Assembly: GCF_038452265.1 (NCBI RefSeq)
Contig: NZ_CP151843.1
Span: forward strand, 1-64,000
Reading direction: 5' to 3'
DNA: 64,000 bases
DNA from: Vibrio diazotrophicus
GTDB taxonomy: Bacteria; Pseudomonadota; Gammaproteobacteria; Enterobacterales; Vibrionaceae
Below are positions 27,805 through 36,619 of the stretch, piece after piece (within the stretch, counting starts at the first letter, position 1; each line of letters begins with the position of its first letter). The position numbers and the translations under genes are program-made. Under the pieces are notes generated by a model. That model had not been told where the DNA came from. It saw nothing but the letters and a program-made list of their open reading frames with translations, and ran no database searches.

Positions 27805-29169
27805 ATGTTTGGTCTCGACGCCTTTATGCTGGCAAGGATACAGTTTGCCTTTACTGTATCCTTCCACATTATTTTCCCTGCCATCACTATAGGTTTAGCA
27901 ACCTATCTGGCTGTACTTGAAGGATTATGGCTCAAAACTCGCAATCCTGATTACAAAACGCTTTACCATTTTTGGTCCAAAATTTTTGCAGTCAACTTTG
28001 GTATGGGTGTTGTGTCAGGCTTGGTAATGGCATACCAGTTTGGGACTAACTGGAGTGGCTTCTCTGACTTCGCTGGAAGCATCACTGGGCCGTTGTTGAC
28101 TTATGAAGTCTTAACCGCTTTCTTCCTTGAAGCGGGTTTTCTTGGTGTGATGCTTTTTGGTTGGAATCGTGTTGGAGAAAAACTGCACTTCTTTGCCACA
28201 TCCATGGTGGCGTTAGGGACAATCATCTCTACGTTCTGGATCCTTGCTTCAAATAGTTGGATGCAAACACCTCAAGGCTATGAAATCGTGGACGGACGCA
28301 TTGTCCCTGTCGATTGGTTTGCGGTCATATTCAACCCTTCATTCCCTTACCGACTTGTGCATATGGGAATCGCGGCATTTCTGAGCACGGCTTTGTTCGT
28401 TGGTTCATCAGCAGCTTGGCACTTACTGAAAGGCAATCGTAGTTCTGCAGTGAAAAAAATGTTCTCCATGGCGCTGTGGATGCTGTTGATTGTTGCTCCT
28501 ATTCAAGCGGTTGTCGGCGATGCGCACGGTTTAAATACCTTAGAGTATCAACCCGCTAAAATCGCAGCGATTGAAGGGCATTGGTCAAACGAAGATGGTA
28601 AACCGACACCATTAATTCTGTTTGGCATGCCAAATATGGAAGAAGAGAGAACTGATTACGCGTTAGAGATCCCAGTATTGGGCAGCTTGATTCTTCGTCA
28701 TAGTCTGACTGAGCCGATTCCTGCACTTAAAGATTTCCCAAAAGATGAGCGCCCAAATTCTCTGGTGGTTTTCTGGTCGTTCAGAATTATGGTAGCCCTT
28801 GGCATGCTTATGATTCTTCAGGGTTTCTATGGGCTATGGCTACGTCGTAAAAAATCACTATATACCCAAAGTTGGTACCTTAAATTTTCAATATTAATGG
28901 GACCTACCGGACTTATTGCCATTCTTGCCGGATGGTTCACCACAGAAGTGGGGCGTCAGCCTTGGGTGGTATACGGATTACAGCGAACTCGTGATGCCGT
29001 CTCTGCACATGGAGATCTGCAAATGAGCATCAGCTTAATTTGTTTCTTTGTGGTTTACAGCTCGGTGTTTGGTTTCGGTTACTACTACATGATCAGACAA
29101 ATCAAGCAAGGCCCTGATGCCGTCGATCATGAAGCGCACGAAATGAACACTATTTCTGGCCGTATATAA
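27805..29169 (+). CDS. cioA: Cytochrome bd-type quinol oxidase subunit I, cyanide-insensitive (CioA) type
   Basis: The heme-bearing subunit of a bd-type terminal oxidase in the inner membrane, which reduces oxygen to water with quinol. Subunit I features include FHIIFPAITIGLA (His21, heme ligand), GVVSGLVMAYQFGTNW, GRQPWVVYGLQRT and about nine membrane segments. At 454 aa it is shorter than E. coli CydA (522 aa), consistent with the short Q-loop of CioA-type enzymes. Followed by subunit II 30 bases later and by a DUF2474 gene, a partner typical of Cio operons. Confidence 0.92.
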   Translation: MFGLDAFMLARIQFAFTVSFHIIFPAITIGLATYLAVLEGLWLKTRNPDYKTLYHFWSKIFAVNFGMGVVSGLVMAYQFGTNWSGFSDFAGSITGPLLTYEVLTAFFLEAGFLGVMLFGWNRVGEKLHFFATSMVALGTIISTFWILASNSWMQTPQGYEIVDGRIVPVDWFAVIFNPSFPYRLVHMGIAAFLSTALFVGSSAAWHLLKGNRSSAVKKMFSMALWMLLIVAPIQAVVGDAHGLNTLEYQPAKIAAIEGHWSNEDGKPTPLILFGMPNMEEERTDYALEIPVLGSLILRHSLTEPIPALKDFPKDERPNSLVVFWSFRIMVALGMLMILQGFYGLWLRRKKSLYTQSWYLKFSILMGPTGLIAILAGWFTTEVGRQPWVVYGLQRTRDAVSAHGDLQMSISLICFFVVYSSVFGFGYYYMIRQIKQGPDAVDHEAHEMNTISGRI

Positions 29170-29199
29170 CGTCACAAGATTACAACGAAGGTAATAGAT

Positions 29200-30207
29200 A
29201 TGCATTTTGACTTATCCGTGATTTGGTTTGCGATCATCGTGTTTGCCACGCTGATGTACATTGTGATGGATGGCTTTGATTTAGGTATTGGCATCCTGAT
29301 GCCGTTCATCAAAAATGAAAAACATAAAGATGTAATGGTCAATACCGTTGCGCCTGTGTGGGATGGTAACGAAACGTGGATTGTACTTGGTGGCGCTGCG
29401 CTTTTTGGCGCATTCCCATTGGCTTACTCGGTGATCATCGAAGCGTTGACCGTTCCACTGACACTCATGCTCGTTGCTTTGATCTTCCGTGGCGTTGCAT
29501 TTGAGTTTCGTTTTAAAGCTTTGGAGAACCATCTTAAGTTTTGGGACCGTTCATTTATGCTGGGCTCTATCTTTACAACGTTTTTCCAAGGGATTGTTGT
29601 GGGAGCTGTCATTCAAGGTTTTAACGTCGAAAACCGAACGTTTGTTGGCGGGCAATTAGATTGGATAGCACCGTTCCCACTGTTTTGTGGCTTCGCACTC
29701 ATCGCGACATACGCCTTGTTGGGTAGCACTTGGTTGATTATGAAAACCGAGGGTGAGCTGCAACAAAGCATGTTTCGCTTTGCCAATAAGACACTGCTTA
29801 TCATGGTCGCTGCGCTGATCATTATTAGCGCATGGACGCCACTTGCATTCCCATTTGTAGCTGAACGTTGGTTTTCGATTCCTAACTTGTACTACTTACT
29901 TCCTGTACCTGTGATTACCGCTCTGGCATGTTTGAAAATTACTAATTCGTTGAAAAAACGCAGAGAGCGCAGCCCGTTTATTATGGCGTTAATCATCGTG
30001 ATTCTTGGGTTTGCAGGGCTTGGGAACAGTATCTGGCCCAATATTGTTCCTCCTAGCATTTCTATTTGGGATGCGGCATCTCCTGAAATCAGCCAGAGCT
30101 TTATGTTGTTTGGTGCCGTGCTGATTTTGCCTGTGATTCTTGCCTACACATTCTGGAGCTACTACGTATTTTCTGGAAAGGTAAAAGAAGGTGAAGCCTA
30201 CCACTAA
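29200..30207 (+). CDS. cioB: Cytochrome bd-type quinol oxidase subunit II (CioB/CydB)
   Basis: A 335-aa membrane protein with the subunit II signature MDGFDLGIGILMPF, then VWDGNETWIVLGGAALFGAFP, which are highly conserved. It forms the heterodimer with subunit I. About eight or nine membrane segments. The ATG has GAAGG just upstream. Confidence 0.94.
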   Translation: MHFDLSVIWFAIIVFATLMYIVMDGFDLGIGILMPFIKNEKHKDVMVNTVAPVWDGNETWIVLGGAALFGAFPLAYSVIIEALTVPLTLMLVALIFRGVAFEFRFKALENHLKFWDRSFMLGSIFTTFFQGIVVGAVIQGFNVENRTFVGGQLDWIAPFPLFCGFALIATYALLGSTWLIMKTEGELQQSMFRFANKTLLIMVAALIIISAWTPLAFPFVAERWFSIPNLYYLLPVPVITALACLKITNSLKKRRERSPFIMALIIVILGFAGLGNSIWPNIVPPSISIWDAASPEISQSFMLFGAVLILPVILAYTFWSYYVFSGKVKEGEAYH

Positions 30208-30228
30208 GTGAATATTTGAGGGCAACTT

Positions 30229-30357
30229 ATGAATATTAAACGAGGAATAGAACAATGGGTCTGGATGATCGGTATCTGGGCAGCGAGTGTTATTGCACTT
30301 GGAATTGTTTCTATGGGGTTCCGCTTCCTGATGACAATGGCGGGATTTAAATCTTAA
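30229..30357 (+). CDS. Small membrane protein of the bd-oxidase operon, DUF2474-like
   Basis: A 42-codon gene: MNIKRGIEQWVWMIGIWAAS..., with one membrane helix and a C-terminal RFLMTMAGFKS. GAGGG lies six bases before the ATG and the gene starts 21 bases after cioB. Single-helix DUF2474 proteins commonly end cioAB operons and probably act as accessory subunits, like CydX in E. coli bd-I. Assignment is by size, position and the pattern WAASVIALG. A terminator follows directly. Confidence 0.8.
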   Translation: MNIKRGIEQWVWMIGIWAASVIALGIVSMGFRFLMTMAGFKS

Positions 30358-30389
30358 ACAGTTTGTGTTGAGTTTAGATGTCTTTATCT

Positions 30390-30424
30390 AACCCTAGGCC
30401 AATTTGGACGCTAGGGTTTTTTTG
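30390..30424 (+). terminator. Rho-independent terminator of the bd-oxidase operon
   Basis: AACCCTAG and CTAGGGTT form an 8-bp stem with a 13-base loop, followed by a run of T. Confidence 0.85.
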
Positions 30425-30452
30425 GCTTCAACTTTTTAGACCGATACTCAAT

Positions 30453-31067
30453 TCACGACTTATTTAACAGCGTATAAAACCCTGAATAAACACGGGTGAA
30501 TGTGGTAAACCAGCATGCCGCACCAAAGGCGTAGGCGATGATGGCGAAATGTTGAGGGAGTAGGCAAAAAGCGATAAAGCAGAAGATGGTTTCTGTGCCT
30601 TCGGTTAGCCCGCTCATGTAGTAAAGTGACTTGTTCTTATATACCGGATTGTCGATTCCCTGTTTGCTTGCCATGATGGCAAACGCTAAGAAGCTAGAGC
30701 CTGTTCCGACAAAAGAGAAGATCAAAAACGCACCTGCGATAGCATTTTGTTCAGGGTTAGCAAGTACAAAACCAAACGGAATCAGAGAGTAGAACAGAAA
30801 GTCCAAACAGATATCGAGAAAACCACCAGCATCGCTAATGCCCTGAATACGCGCTAACGCGCCATCTAATCCGTCGCATATGCGATTTAAACAGATAAGC
30901 ACCAGTGCTAAGTAATACTGCTCTAACGCCAGTGCAGGTAGAGCAAGTAAGCCAAGAGCAAAACCAAACAGAGTCGTTTGGTTAGCCGTAATCCCTATGC
31001 TATCTAACAGTTTTGCGCTTTGCGCTAATGGCCAGCGAATTGCTTTGATACTGAATCTATCGAGCAT
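30453..31067 (-). CDS. ynjF: CDP-alcohol phosphatidyltransferase family protein, YnjF-like
   Basis: A 204-aa membrane enzyme with the family motif DG-x2-AR-x8-G-x3-D-x3-D, seen here as DGALARIQGIS...GGFLDICLD. Such enzymes move a phosphoalcohol from a CDP carrier; the acceptor is unknown for YnjF. ATG 31067 is preferred because GGGAGGA lies seven bases upstream; the frame is open to 31127. It overlaps the end of the ATPase gene by 11 bases, so it belongs to the same operon, as ynjF accompanies ynjBCD in E. coli. Confidence 0.85.
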   Translation of the reverse strand: MLDRFSIKAIRWPLAQSAKLLDSIGITANQTTLFGFALGLLALPALALEQYYLALVLICLNRICDGLDGALARIQGISDAGGFLDICLDFLFYSLIPFGFVLANPEQNAIAGAFLIFSFVGTGSSFLAFAIMASKQGIDNPVYKNKSLYYMSGLTEGTETIFCFIAFCLLPQHFAIIAYAFGAACWFTTFTRVYSGFYTLLNKS

Positions 31068-31707
31068 AACTGTCCTCCCAAGGCCATGTGATGCAGCGAC
31101 TGCCCTGCGGAACATCTTCTTCATCATGAGTTACCATGAGAGCTGGAATGTTCGCGTCCTTGAGTTGGTCTTCTACCTGCGTTCTAAATTGCTGGCGCAG
31201 ATCTTTATCCAGCTTGCTGTAGGGTTCATCAAGCAGAGCAACTTTTGGTTTGGCAAGTAACATGCGTGTGAGCGCTATCCGTGCACGCTGACCTCCGGAT
31301 ATTTGGTCTGGAAAAGAGTCCGCCAGTGACATTAAAGAAATTTCTTTTAATGCAGTCATCGCTTGCTCTTTTCGTTGTGCTCCTTTGATGGAATCCGGCA
31401 GAGCAAAGGCTAAGTTTTCCCAAACGGTTAAGTGAGGAAAAAGCAGGTCGTCTTGAAACAGGATGCCTACCTGACGCTTATGTGCAGCTTGTCCATCCAA
31501 CTGTGTACCACCAAGCTTGATGCTGCCTGTGTACTGGAACTCTTGTGATAAATGACCGGCAATTGCATCAAGCAGAGTGGATTTACCGCATCCGCTTGGG
31601 CCCATGAGGGTAACAATTTCACCTTTCTCAACGGACAGGTTAAATGCTGTAAACAAGGCTTCACCATCTTTTTTACGGATGGCGAGGTTTTCGAGACAAA
31701 GACTCAT
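31057..31707 (-). CDS. ynjD: ABC transporter ATP-binding protein, YnjD-like
   Basis: A 216-aa ABC ATPase with Walker A GPSGCGKST, signature ISGGQRARIALTRML, Walker B KVALLDEP and the H-loop in VTHDEED. Its start overlaps the permease gene by 35 bases and its end overlaps the phosphatidyltransferase gene. It powers the transporter formed with the fused permease and binding protein upstream. Substrate unknown. Confidence 0.88.
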   Translation of the reverse strand: MSLCLENLAIRKKDGEALFTAFNLSVEKGEIVTLMGPSGCGKSTLLDAIAGHLSQEFQYTGSIKLGGTQLDGQAAHKRQVGILFQDDLLFPHLTVWENLAFALPDSIKGAQRKEQAMTALKEISLMSLADSFPDQISGGQRARIALTRMLLAKPKVALLDEPYSKLDKDLRQQFRTQVEDQLKDANIPALMVTHDEEDVPQGSRCITWPWEDSYAR

Positions 31708-33382
31708 TGGTCAGTAAACCTTTAATAGACAACCTACGATACTTGCCGTGCGTGCGGCTAAGTAAAATGGAAAATGAGAAAAACAATAACGGCAGCAATG
31801 CTTGGCAAATGGCATAGATGGCTGAAACGCGGCGGTCCAACCCACTAGAAAGCGCAACCGCTTCTGTGGTTACCGTGCTGATTCGCCCAGCTCCGAGGAT
31901 TAAAGTCGGTAGATACTGAGCCAAGCTGACACTCACTCCAACTGCCCAAGCGAAGGTTACTGCAGGCAGCAGAAGTGGAAGTTTAACGCCAAGCCAAGCC
32001 TGAACTGGCGTTTTCCCCAGACTCAGTGCAATTCGCGTTAAGCCATTATCAAAGCTACGCCATGGCCCATCAAGCGATAAATAAACATAGGGAAAAGCAA
32101 AGAAAATATGCGCCCAGCAAACCCAAAACAGATATAGCTCGCTATTGATGTACAACGTGGCGATTTGAATGCCAAACAGAATAGATAACTGAGGAATCAA
32201 CATCGGAATGGCGATGATGTAGCTGGGTAGCTGAATTCGATATCGCAAACGGTACTCATGGGCGATGAGCGCAAGAATGAGCGCAATGGTGGCGCTTACG
32301 ATTGCGATGATAATGCTTTGAGTCAATGTATCCGCAATACCTTGTGATTCATATTGCCAGAAACGAGCCGTGTACTGGCTTGGCAGGAGATCAGGAAAAC
32401 GCCAGCGTTGCGCGAAGCTCCAGATGATCATCAATGGAATCATCACAATCGCTAGTGTTGTGGTGACATAAAACAGCGCTTTGCCGGGTAAGGGTAATCC
32501 TGTTCTGCCCGAAAATTGCCAATGTTTATATCCTTTGGTTGCTATCCATTCCACCAAGCGTGTAAATCCAAGCAGCAAACTGGCAACAAGGAACAAAATT
32601 ACCGCGCCAGCGGCCGCTCGGGGCAGTAAGGACAGATCAGGGTCGCTAAACCATTGCCATACTAAGACGGAGAAGGTTGGCGGGTTGGTTGGGCCAATAA
32701 TCAACGCGACATCCACCACGGATACGCTGTAGGCGATAACCGCAAACATTGGGAAGCGAAGCTTTGCTAGCCATTGAGGAAGTATTGCTTTCCACCAACA
32801 TTGAGTTGAACTGTAACCGAGCGAATGGCTGATTTTTTCGATTTGATCGACTTTTAACTGTTGAAGAATAGGAATGCTCATCAGCAGCAAAAAAGGCACT
32901 TCTTTCAATGTCAGCATTAAGGTTAAACCTAACGCATACGGGTCTTTGACCAGCAGAGCTAAGCTATCGACATCCGTATTATTGAGGTCGTAACCAAACA
33001 TCTCATACACAACGCGAGCTCCCATGCCTGTGGGAGCAAAAAGGAAAGCAAAACCAATGGCAAATGCCACATGGGGCATTGCCAATAGAGGTGAGAGCGA
33101 AACTTCAATTTTGCGCCAAAGTTTCGTATTCCAGCACGATTGAAGAATGGCAAAGGTTATCAGGCAGGCTAAGTAACTACTCACCACGGCCGAGCCAAGA
33201 GTTAAACCCAGCGATAGCCAGACGCCATGCCAATCAAACACTTCAGCAAAGCCAGCGATGGAAAAAGCAGACAACCCAATCGCTGGAATATAGCCAAACG
33301 CCGACACGACCACGCCGAGTAATCCCGGAATGGTCGGTAAGACACAGACAGCGATAATGACTAAATATAAAACGCGTAACAT
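31673..33382 (-). CDS. ynjC: ABC transporter permease with two fused membrane modules, YnjC-like
   Basis: A 569-aa inner-membrane protein with about 12 membrane segments. Two BPD permease modules are fused in one chain, as in iron, thiamine and YnjC-type importers. EAA-loop-like sites occur near HSLGYSSTQCWWKAILP and LSLGKTPVQAWLGVKLP. The ATG lies nine bases after the binding-protein stop. Confidence 0.86.
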   Translation of the reverse strand: MLRVLYLVIIAVCVLPTIPGLLGVVVSAFGYIPAIGLSAFSIAGFAEVFDWHGVWLSLGLTLGSAVVSSYLACLITFAILQSCWNTKLWRKIEVSLSPLLAMPHVAFAIGFAFLFAPTGMGARVVYEMFGYDLNNTDVDSLALLVKDPYALGLTLMLTLKEVPFLLLMSIPILQQLKVDQIEKISHSLGYSSTQCWWKAILPQWLAKLRFPMFAVIAYSVSVVDVALIIGPTNPPTFSVLVWQWFSDPDLSLLPRAAAGAVILFLVASLLLGFTRLVEWIATKGYKHWQFSGRTGLPLPGKALFYVTTTLAIVMIPLMIIWSFAQRWRFPDLLPSQYTARFWQYESQGIADTLTQSIIIAIVSATIALILALIAHEYRLRYRIQLPSYIIAIPMLIPQLSILFGIQIATLYINSELYLFWVCWAHIFFAFPYVYLSLDGPWRSFDNGLTRIALSLGKTPVQAWLGVKLPLLLPAVTFAWAVGVSVSLAQYLPTLILGAGRISTVTTEAVALSSGLDRRVSAIYAICQALLPLLFFSFSILLSRTHGKYRRLSIKGLLTNESLSRKPRHP

Positions 33383-33391
33383 GGGTGAGTT

Positions 33392-34537
33392 TTAGTTTCC
33401 GTAACGTTTAAGCCACTCTTTCTCAAGTGCCACTTGCCAGCTTGGGTGAGGCTCGGCGATCGATTTGAACTGCTTAGTATTTTTTGCACTACCTGTTAAG
33501 TATTGGCTACTTAATACAGATGGATCGCCCCATATGGTTAATTCTCCTTTACGAGACTGTGCTTCAGGGCTTAACAGAAAGTTGATTGCCACCTTTGCGC
33601 CTGCATTTGCATTCGCATTCCAAGGAATCGCTAGGAAGTGAATATTAGAAAGTGCACCTGAATCTAAGGCATACACATTGGTGCTTTCAGCTAATTTGCC
33701 GCTGGCTTGAGCGGAATAGACGGCATTTGGGTTGAAAGTGATCGCTAGGTCAATCTGTCCGTCATCCAGCAATTGAAGCATTTCGCTGCTGCCAGAAGGG
33801 AACTGTTGACCCCCACGCCACGCCACCGGATGAAATTCATCCAAATAGTTCCATAAAGGCTGAGTCACCATATCAAAGCTGGCTTCATCAACGGGTTTCA
33901 TCAAAGAAGGATCGTTGTTGGTCAGTTCAATCAAGAGCGATTTTAAAAAGCTGGTACCGTGAAACTCAGGTGGGCGAGGGTAGCTCAAACGATTTGGGAA
34001 CGCTTTCGCATAGCTCAGCATCTCCTGAAAAGATTTTGGAGGATTGTTGAGCTTAGCTTTATCGTAAATATAGACCAGTTGACCCACACCCCAAGGCGCT
34101 TCAAGTCCTTCAGTCGGTACCGAAAAATCTTTATCGACAGGGAGTGACTTATCGACATACTGCCAGCTCGGTAAATCTTGCACAAATGGACCATACAGCA
34201 ATCCGCCATCTTTCATCGATTTGAAGTTTTCGCCGTTGATCCAAACCATATCGACACTGCCACCCGTGTTTTTGTTGGCGGCTTTTTCCGCCAGCAGACG
34301 AGTGGTGGTTTCTGAAATATCGGTCACTTTCACATGTTTAAGCGTGACGTTGTAGCGGGCTTTGAGTTCATTGGCTGCCCATTGAATGTAACGGTTGATC
34401 TCTTGACTTCCGCCCCAAGCATGGAAGTAAACCGTTTCGCCATTCGCTTCTTGCTCTACTGTTTTCCAGTCTTCTGCGAGTGCAGATGCGGTAAAGAGAG
34501 ATGCGAAAATACCTAAAGTAGTGAGTAGCTTTTTCAT
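33392..34537 (-). CDS. ynjB: ABC transporter periplasmic binding protein, YnjB-like
   Basis: A 381-aa binding protein with a signal peptide (MKKLLTTLGIFASLFTASALA). The fold is of the extracellular solute-binding family 1 type; segments such as VYFHAWGGSQEINRYIQWA and GGSVDMVWINGENF resemble E. coli YnjB. Met at 34537 is chosen over the upstream start at 34579 because the signal peptide begins there. The YnjBCD substrate is not known; thiamine has been suggested by similarity only. First gene of the operon. Confidence 0.86.
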   Translation of the reverse strand: MKKLLTTLGIFASLFTASALAEDWKTVEQEANGETVYFHAWGGSQEINRYIQWAANELKARYNVTLKHVKVTDISETTTRLLAEKAANKNTGGSVDMVWINGENFKSMKDGGLLYGPFVQDLPSWQYVDKSLPVDKDFSVPTEGLEAPWGVGQLVYIYDKAKLNNPPKSFQEMLSYAKAFPNRLSYPRPPEFHGTSFLKSLLIELTNNDPSLMKPVDEASFDMVTQPLWNYLDEFHPVAWRGGQQFPSGSSEMLQLLDDGQIDLAITFNPNAVYSAQASGKLAESTNVYALDSGALSNIHFLAIPWNANANAGAKVAINFLLSPEAQSRKGELTIWGDPSVLSSQYLTGSAKNTKQFKSIAEPHPSWQVALEKEWLKRYGN

Positions 34538-34679
34538 AAATGATCCGTGTTTATTGAAACGAGTCGGCGCAACCTTCACTGCGACGTCTTTCCTTTAGAG
34601 TGGTTATCCCAAAAGCTGATTAACTTTGAAATCTATAATAATTTCAGAGCATTAAATGTTATCCGTGTAAAACAATTAT

Positions 34680-34706
34680 AGGTGCCAACAAAAATTTGTC
34701 GCACCT
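34680..34706 (-). terminator. Possible terminator after the CSS-EAL gene
   Basis: AGGTGC and GCACCT with inner ACAAA/TTTGT pairing make an imperfect hairpin between the EAL gene and ynjB. The T-run on the minus strand is poor (TTGTTTTAC). The rest of this 280-base gap shows nothing else I can support. Confidence 0.35.
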
Positions 34707-34815
34707 AAATGTATGGTGAGTTGATATAGACCGAACGAGTTGACATTTTCTTCCACGACAAGTCGCGAAAAATATCAATAGACCGCTAAATATCGGGGAA
34801 GCGGGGGGAATTATG

Positions 34816-36393
34816 TCAGTAGCTGTCCATTTGCGCTGTAAGCTTCAGCAGATAATCTTCAGCAGGGAGTGGCTTTGAATAATAGAAGCCTTGGATATAA
34901 CGTACCCCTAGTCCTCTCAAGTGCTCGACTTGTTCATGAGTTTCTACGCCTTCCGCGATAACTCGCATTTTGAGCTGCTTTGCCAGCTTGATCATCGAAG
35001 TGATGACGGAATCGATGGCTGAGTTTTGAGAAAGGCTCTTAATGAACACCTGATCAATTTTGATGATATCGAAGGCGTGTTGATGAATGAAGTTTAAGCC
35101 TGAGTAACCTGTGCCAAAATCGTCCATGGCGATCTTGAATCCAAGCTGTTTGAGACGACCAAGGTTCTTTCTCACGAACTCCAATTCTTCAGGTGAAAAA
35201 TCGTTATCCTCGGTGATTTCGAGTAGTAACAGAGGAAGAATATCAGGGTTTTTCTTGGCGTATTTTTCGAGGTAATCGACGAATTTGGCTTTGATGATCA
35301 GTGTGCGACTGACATTGATACTGATGTATTGGTTCTGAACCAGATGAGGGTTCAAGTTGACAAATTCCGTGACAAGTTTGAACACCTGATGGGTGATCTG
35401 CTCGATGACCTGAATCCGTTCTGCCAGCGGTATAAAAATGGTTGGTGAAATAGCGCCATGATCGGGATTGTTCCAACGGATCAGCGCTTCACTACCGACA
35501 ATTTTCGGTTCGTGGATATCGATGATGGGCTGAAAATTCAGCTCTAACTCGTGGTTGTTAATCGCCTCTTTAAGCGAGAAGGCGAGGCTGTTACGTGTCA
35601 GTTTATAGTTACGGATAGCCTGATAGAGAACCGCAATGGCGCTCGCAAGCAATATGACTCGCCATATGTGTTGCCCAAAATTCGTGAAGTAAGAGTGTGG
35701 TGTGAGATGGAGAGTCAGTGAAATAGGGTAACGTTCAGATTTGAAGTCATAGGAACGGTATGCTTGATTCTCCGACCCGGTTTTGTGCTCAAGCGAATGT
35801 TGCAGGATGTTTACCTGATAGTCGTAATATTGCTGTTCAAATTTCGGTGTAATGAGTTCTAAAAAAAGGTTCGGCGGCAATAACGCGTTGATCCCGCTTA
35901 GATCTTCATTCGCAGAATAAATGAAAATCGCTTTATCATGACTGCGAGATTCAGACAGTGCGATAGTCGTAAGGGTTGGCGTTTGGTTGATCTGTTTTAT
36001 TGCGGCTTCCCCAACGTCAAAGTGAGTTTTTCCCTCATTACTTGAACAATACACCTGACCTTCTGCATCAAATAAAGACACTTCTTTTGCCTTGGGAGAC
36101 TGAAAAACATACTGACGTAATCGCTGCGTATCCTCGACGCTGCAAGTGTTACTGACATGGTGATTCAATTCAGCCAGTTCGCTGGTGGTGTTATCTATAT
36201 AGTTTTCCAAAGTAGCAATCGCGTTAGAGCCTAACGACATCGCATGCGCGCTGGTGTCATAGATGTTTTTGATCGCAGACAAAGTAAAAACGATCGCGAA
36301 AATAATAAGTACAGGTGTAAAGACACTTAACCGGTCTAATAGATGTTGCCGAGAAGGTATTGGTGACGTTTCACTCAGAGCGGTATTGTCCAT
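34816..36393 (-). CDS. c-di-GMP phosphodiesterase with CSS-motif sensor and EAL domain
   Basis: A 525-aa inner-membrane enzyme. Two membrane segments (about 27-47 and 237-257) bracket a periplasmic CSS-motif domain with VYCSSNEG, where redox-active cysteines control activity in related proteins. The EAL domain has GSEALIRWNN, DDFGTGYSGLNF, KIDQVFIKS, VIAEGVET and QGFYYSKP, so the catalytic set looks intact. It should lower c-di-GMP, the signal that activates the cellulose synthase encoded nearby. It appears monocistronic. Confidence 0.92.
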   Translation of the reverse strand: MDNTALSETSPIPSRQHLLDRLSVFTPVLIIFAIVFTLSAIKNIYDTSAHAMSLGSNAIATLENYIDNTTSELAELNHHVSNTCSVEDTQRLRQYVFQSPKAKEVSLFDAEGQVYCSSNEGKTHFDVGEAAIKQINQTPTLTTIALSESRSHDKAIFIYSANEDLSGINALLPPNLFLELITPKFEQQYYDYQVNILQHSLEHKTGSENQAYRSYDFKSERYPISLTLHLTPHSYFTNFGQHIWRVILLASAIAVLYQAIRNYKLTRNSLAFSLKEAINNHELELNFQPIIDIHEPKIVGSEALIRWNNPDHGAISPTIFIPLAERIQVIEQITHQVFKLVTEFVNLNPHLVQNQYISINVSRTLIIKAKFVDYLEKYAKKNPDILPLLLLEITEDNDFSPEELEFVRKNLGRLKQLGFKIAMDDFGTGYSGLNFIHQHAFDIIKIDQVFIKSLSQNSAIDSVITSMIKLAKQLKMRVIAEGVETHEQVEHLRGLGVRYIQGFYYSKPLPAEDYLLKLTAQMDSY

Positions 36394-36562
36394 GACGAAA
36401 TTAGGTAACTGCTAGCTAGATTCGATATTGATTGAGTTATCACTATATGTGAATAAAGAGGAGGAGTTAACGGTCTTTTGGAATAAAGTTGTTTCAAAGA
36501 TGAGACAAATGAAAAGCTGTAGCTAAATGCGGCAAAGGCTTAATCAATAAGGGCTTGGAGCG

Positions 36563-36600
36563 CATAAATAAAAAGGCATGAGTTTGACCCCATGCCTTTG
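36563..36600 (-). terminator. Terminator of the Dcu transporter gene
   Basis: On the minus strand, AAAGGCATG and CATGCCTTT form a stem followed by TTATTT. It lies just after the transporter stop. Confidence 0.75.
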
Positions 36601-36619
36601 ATTACGCATTTTATATCGT

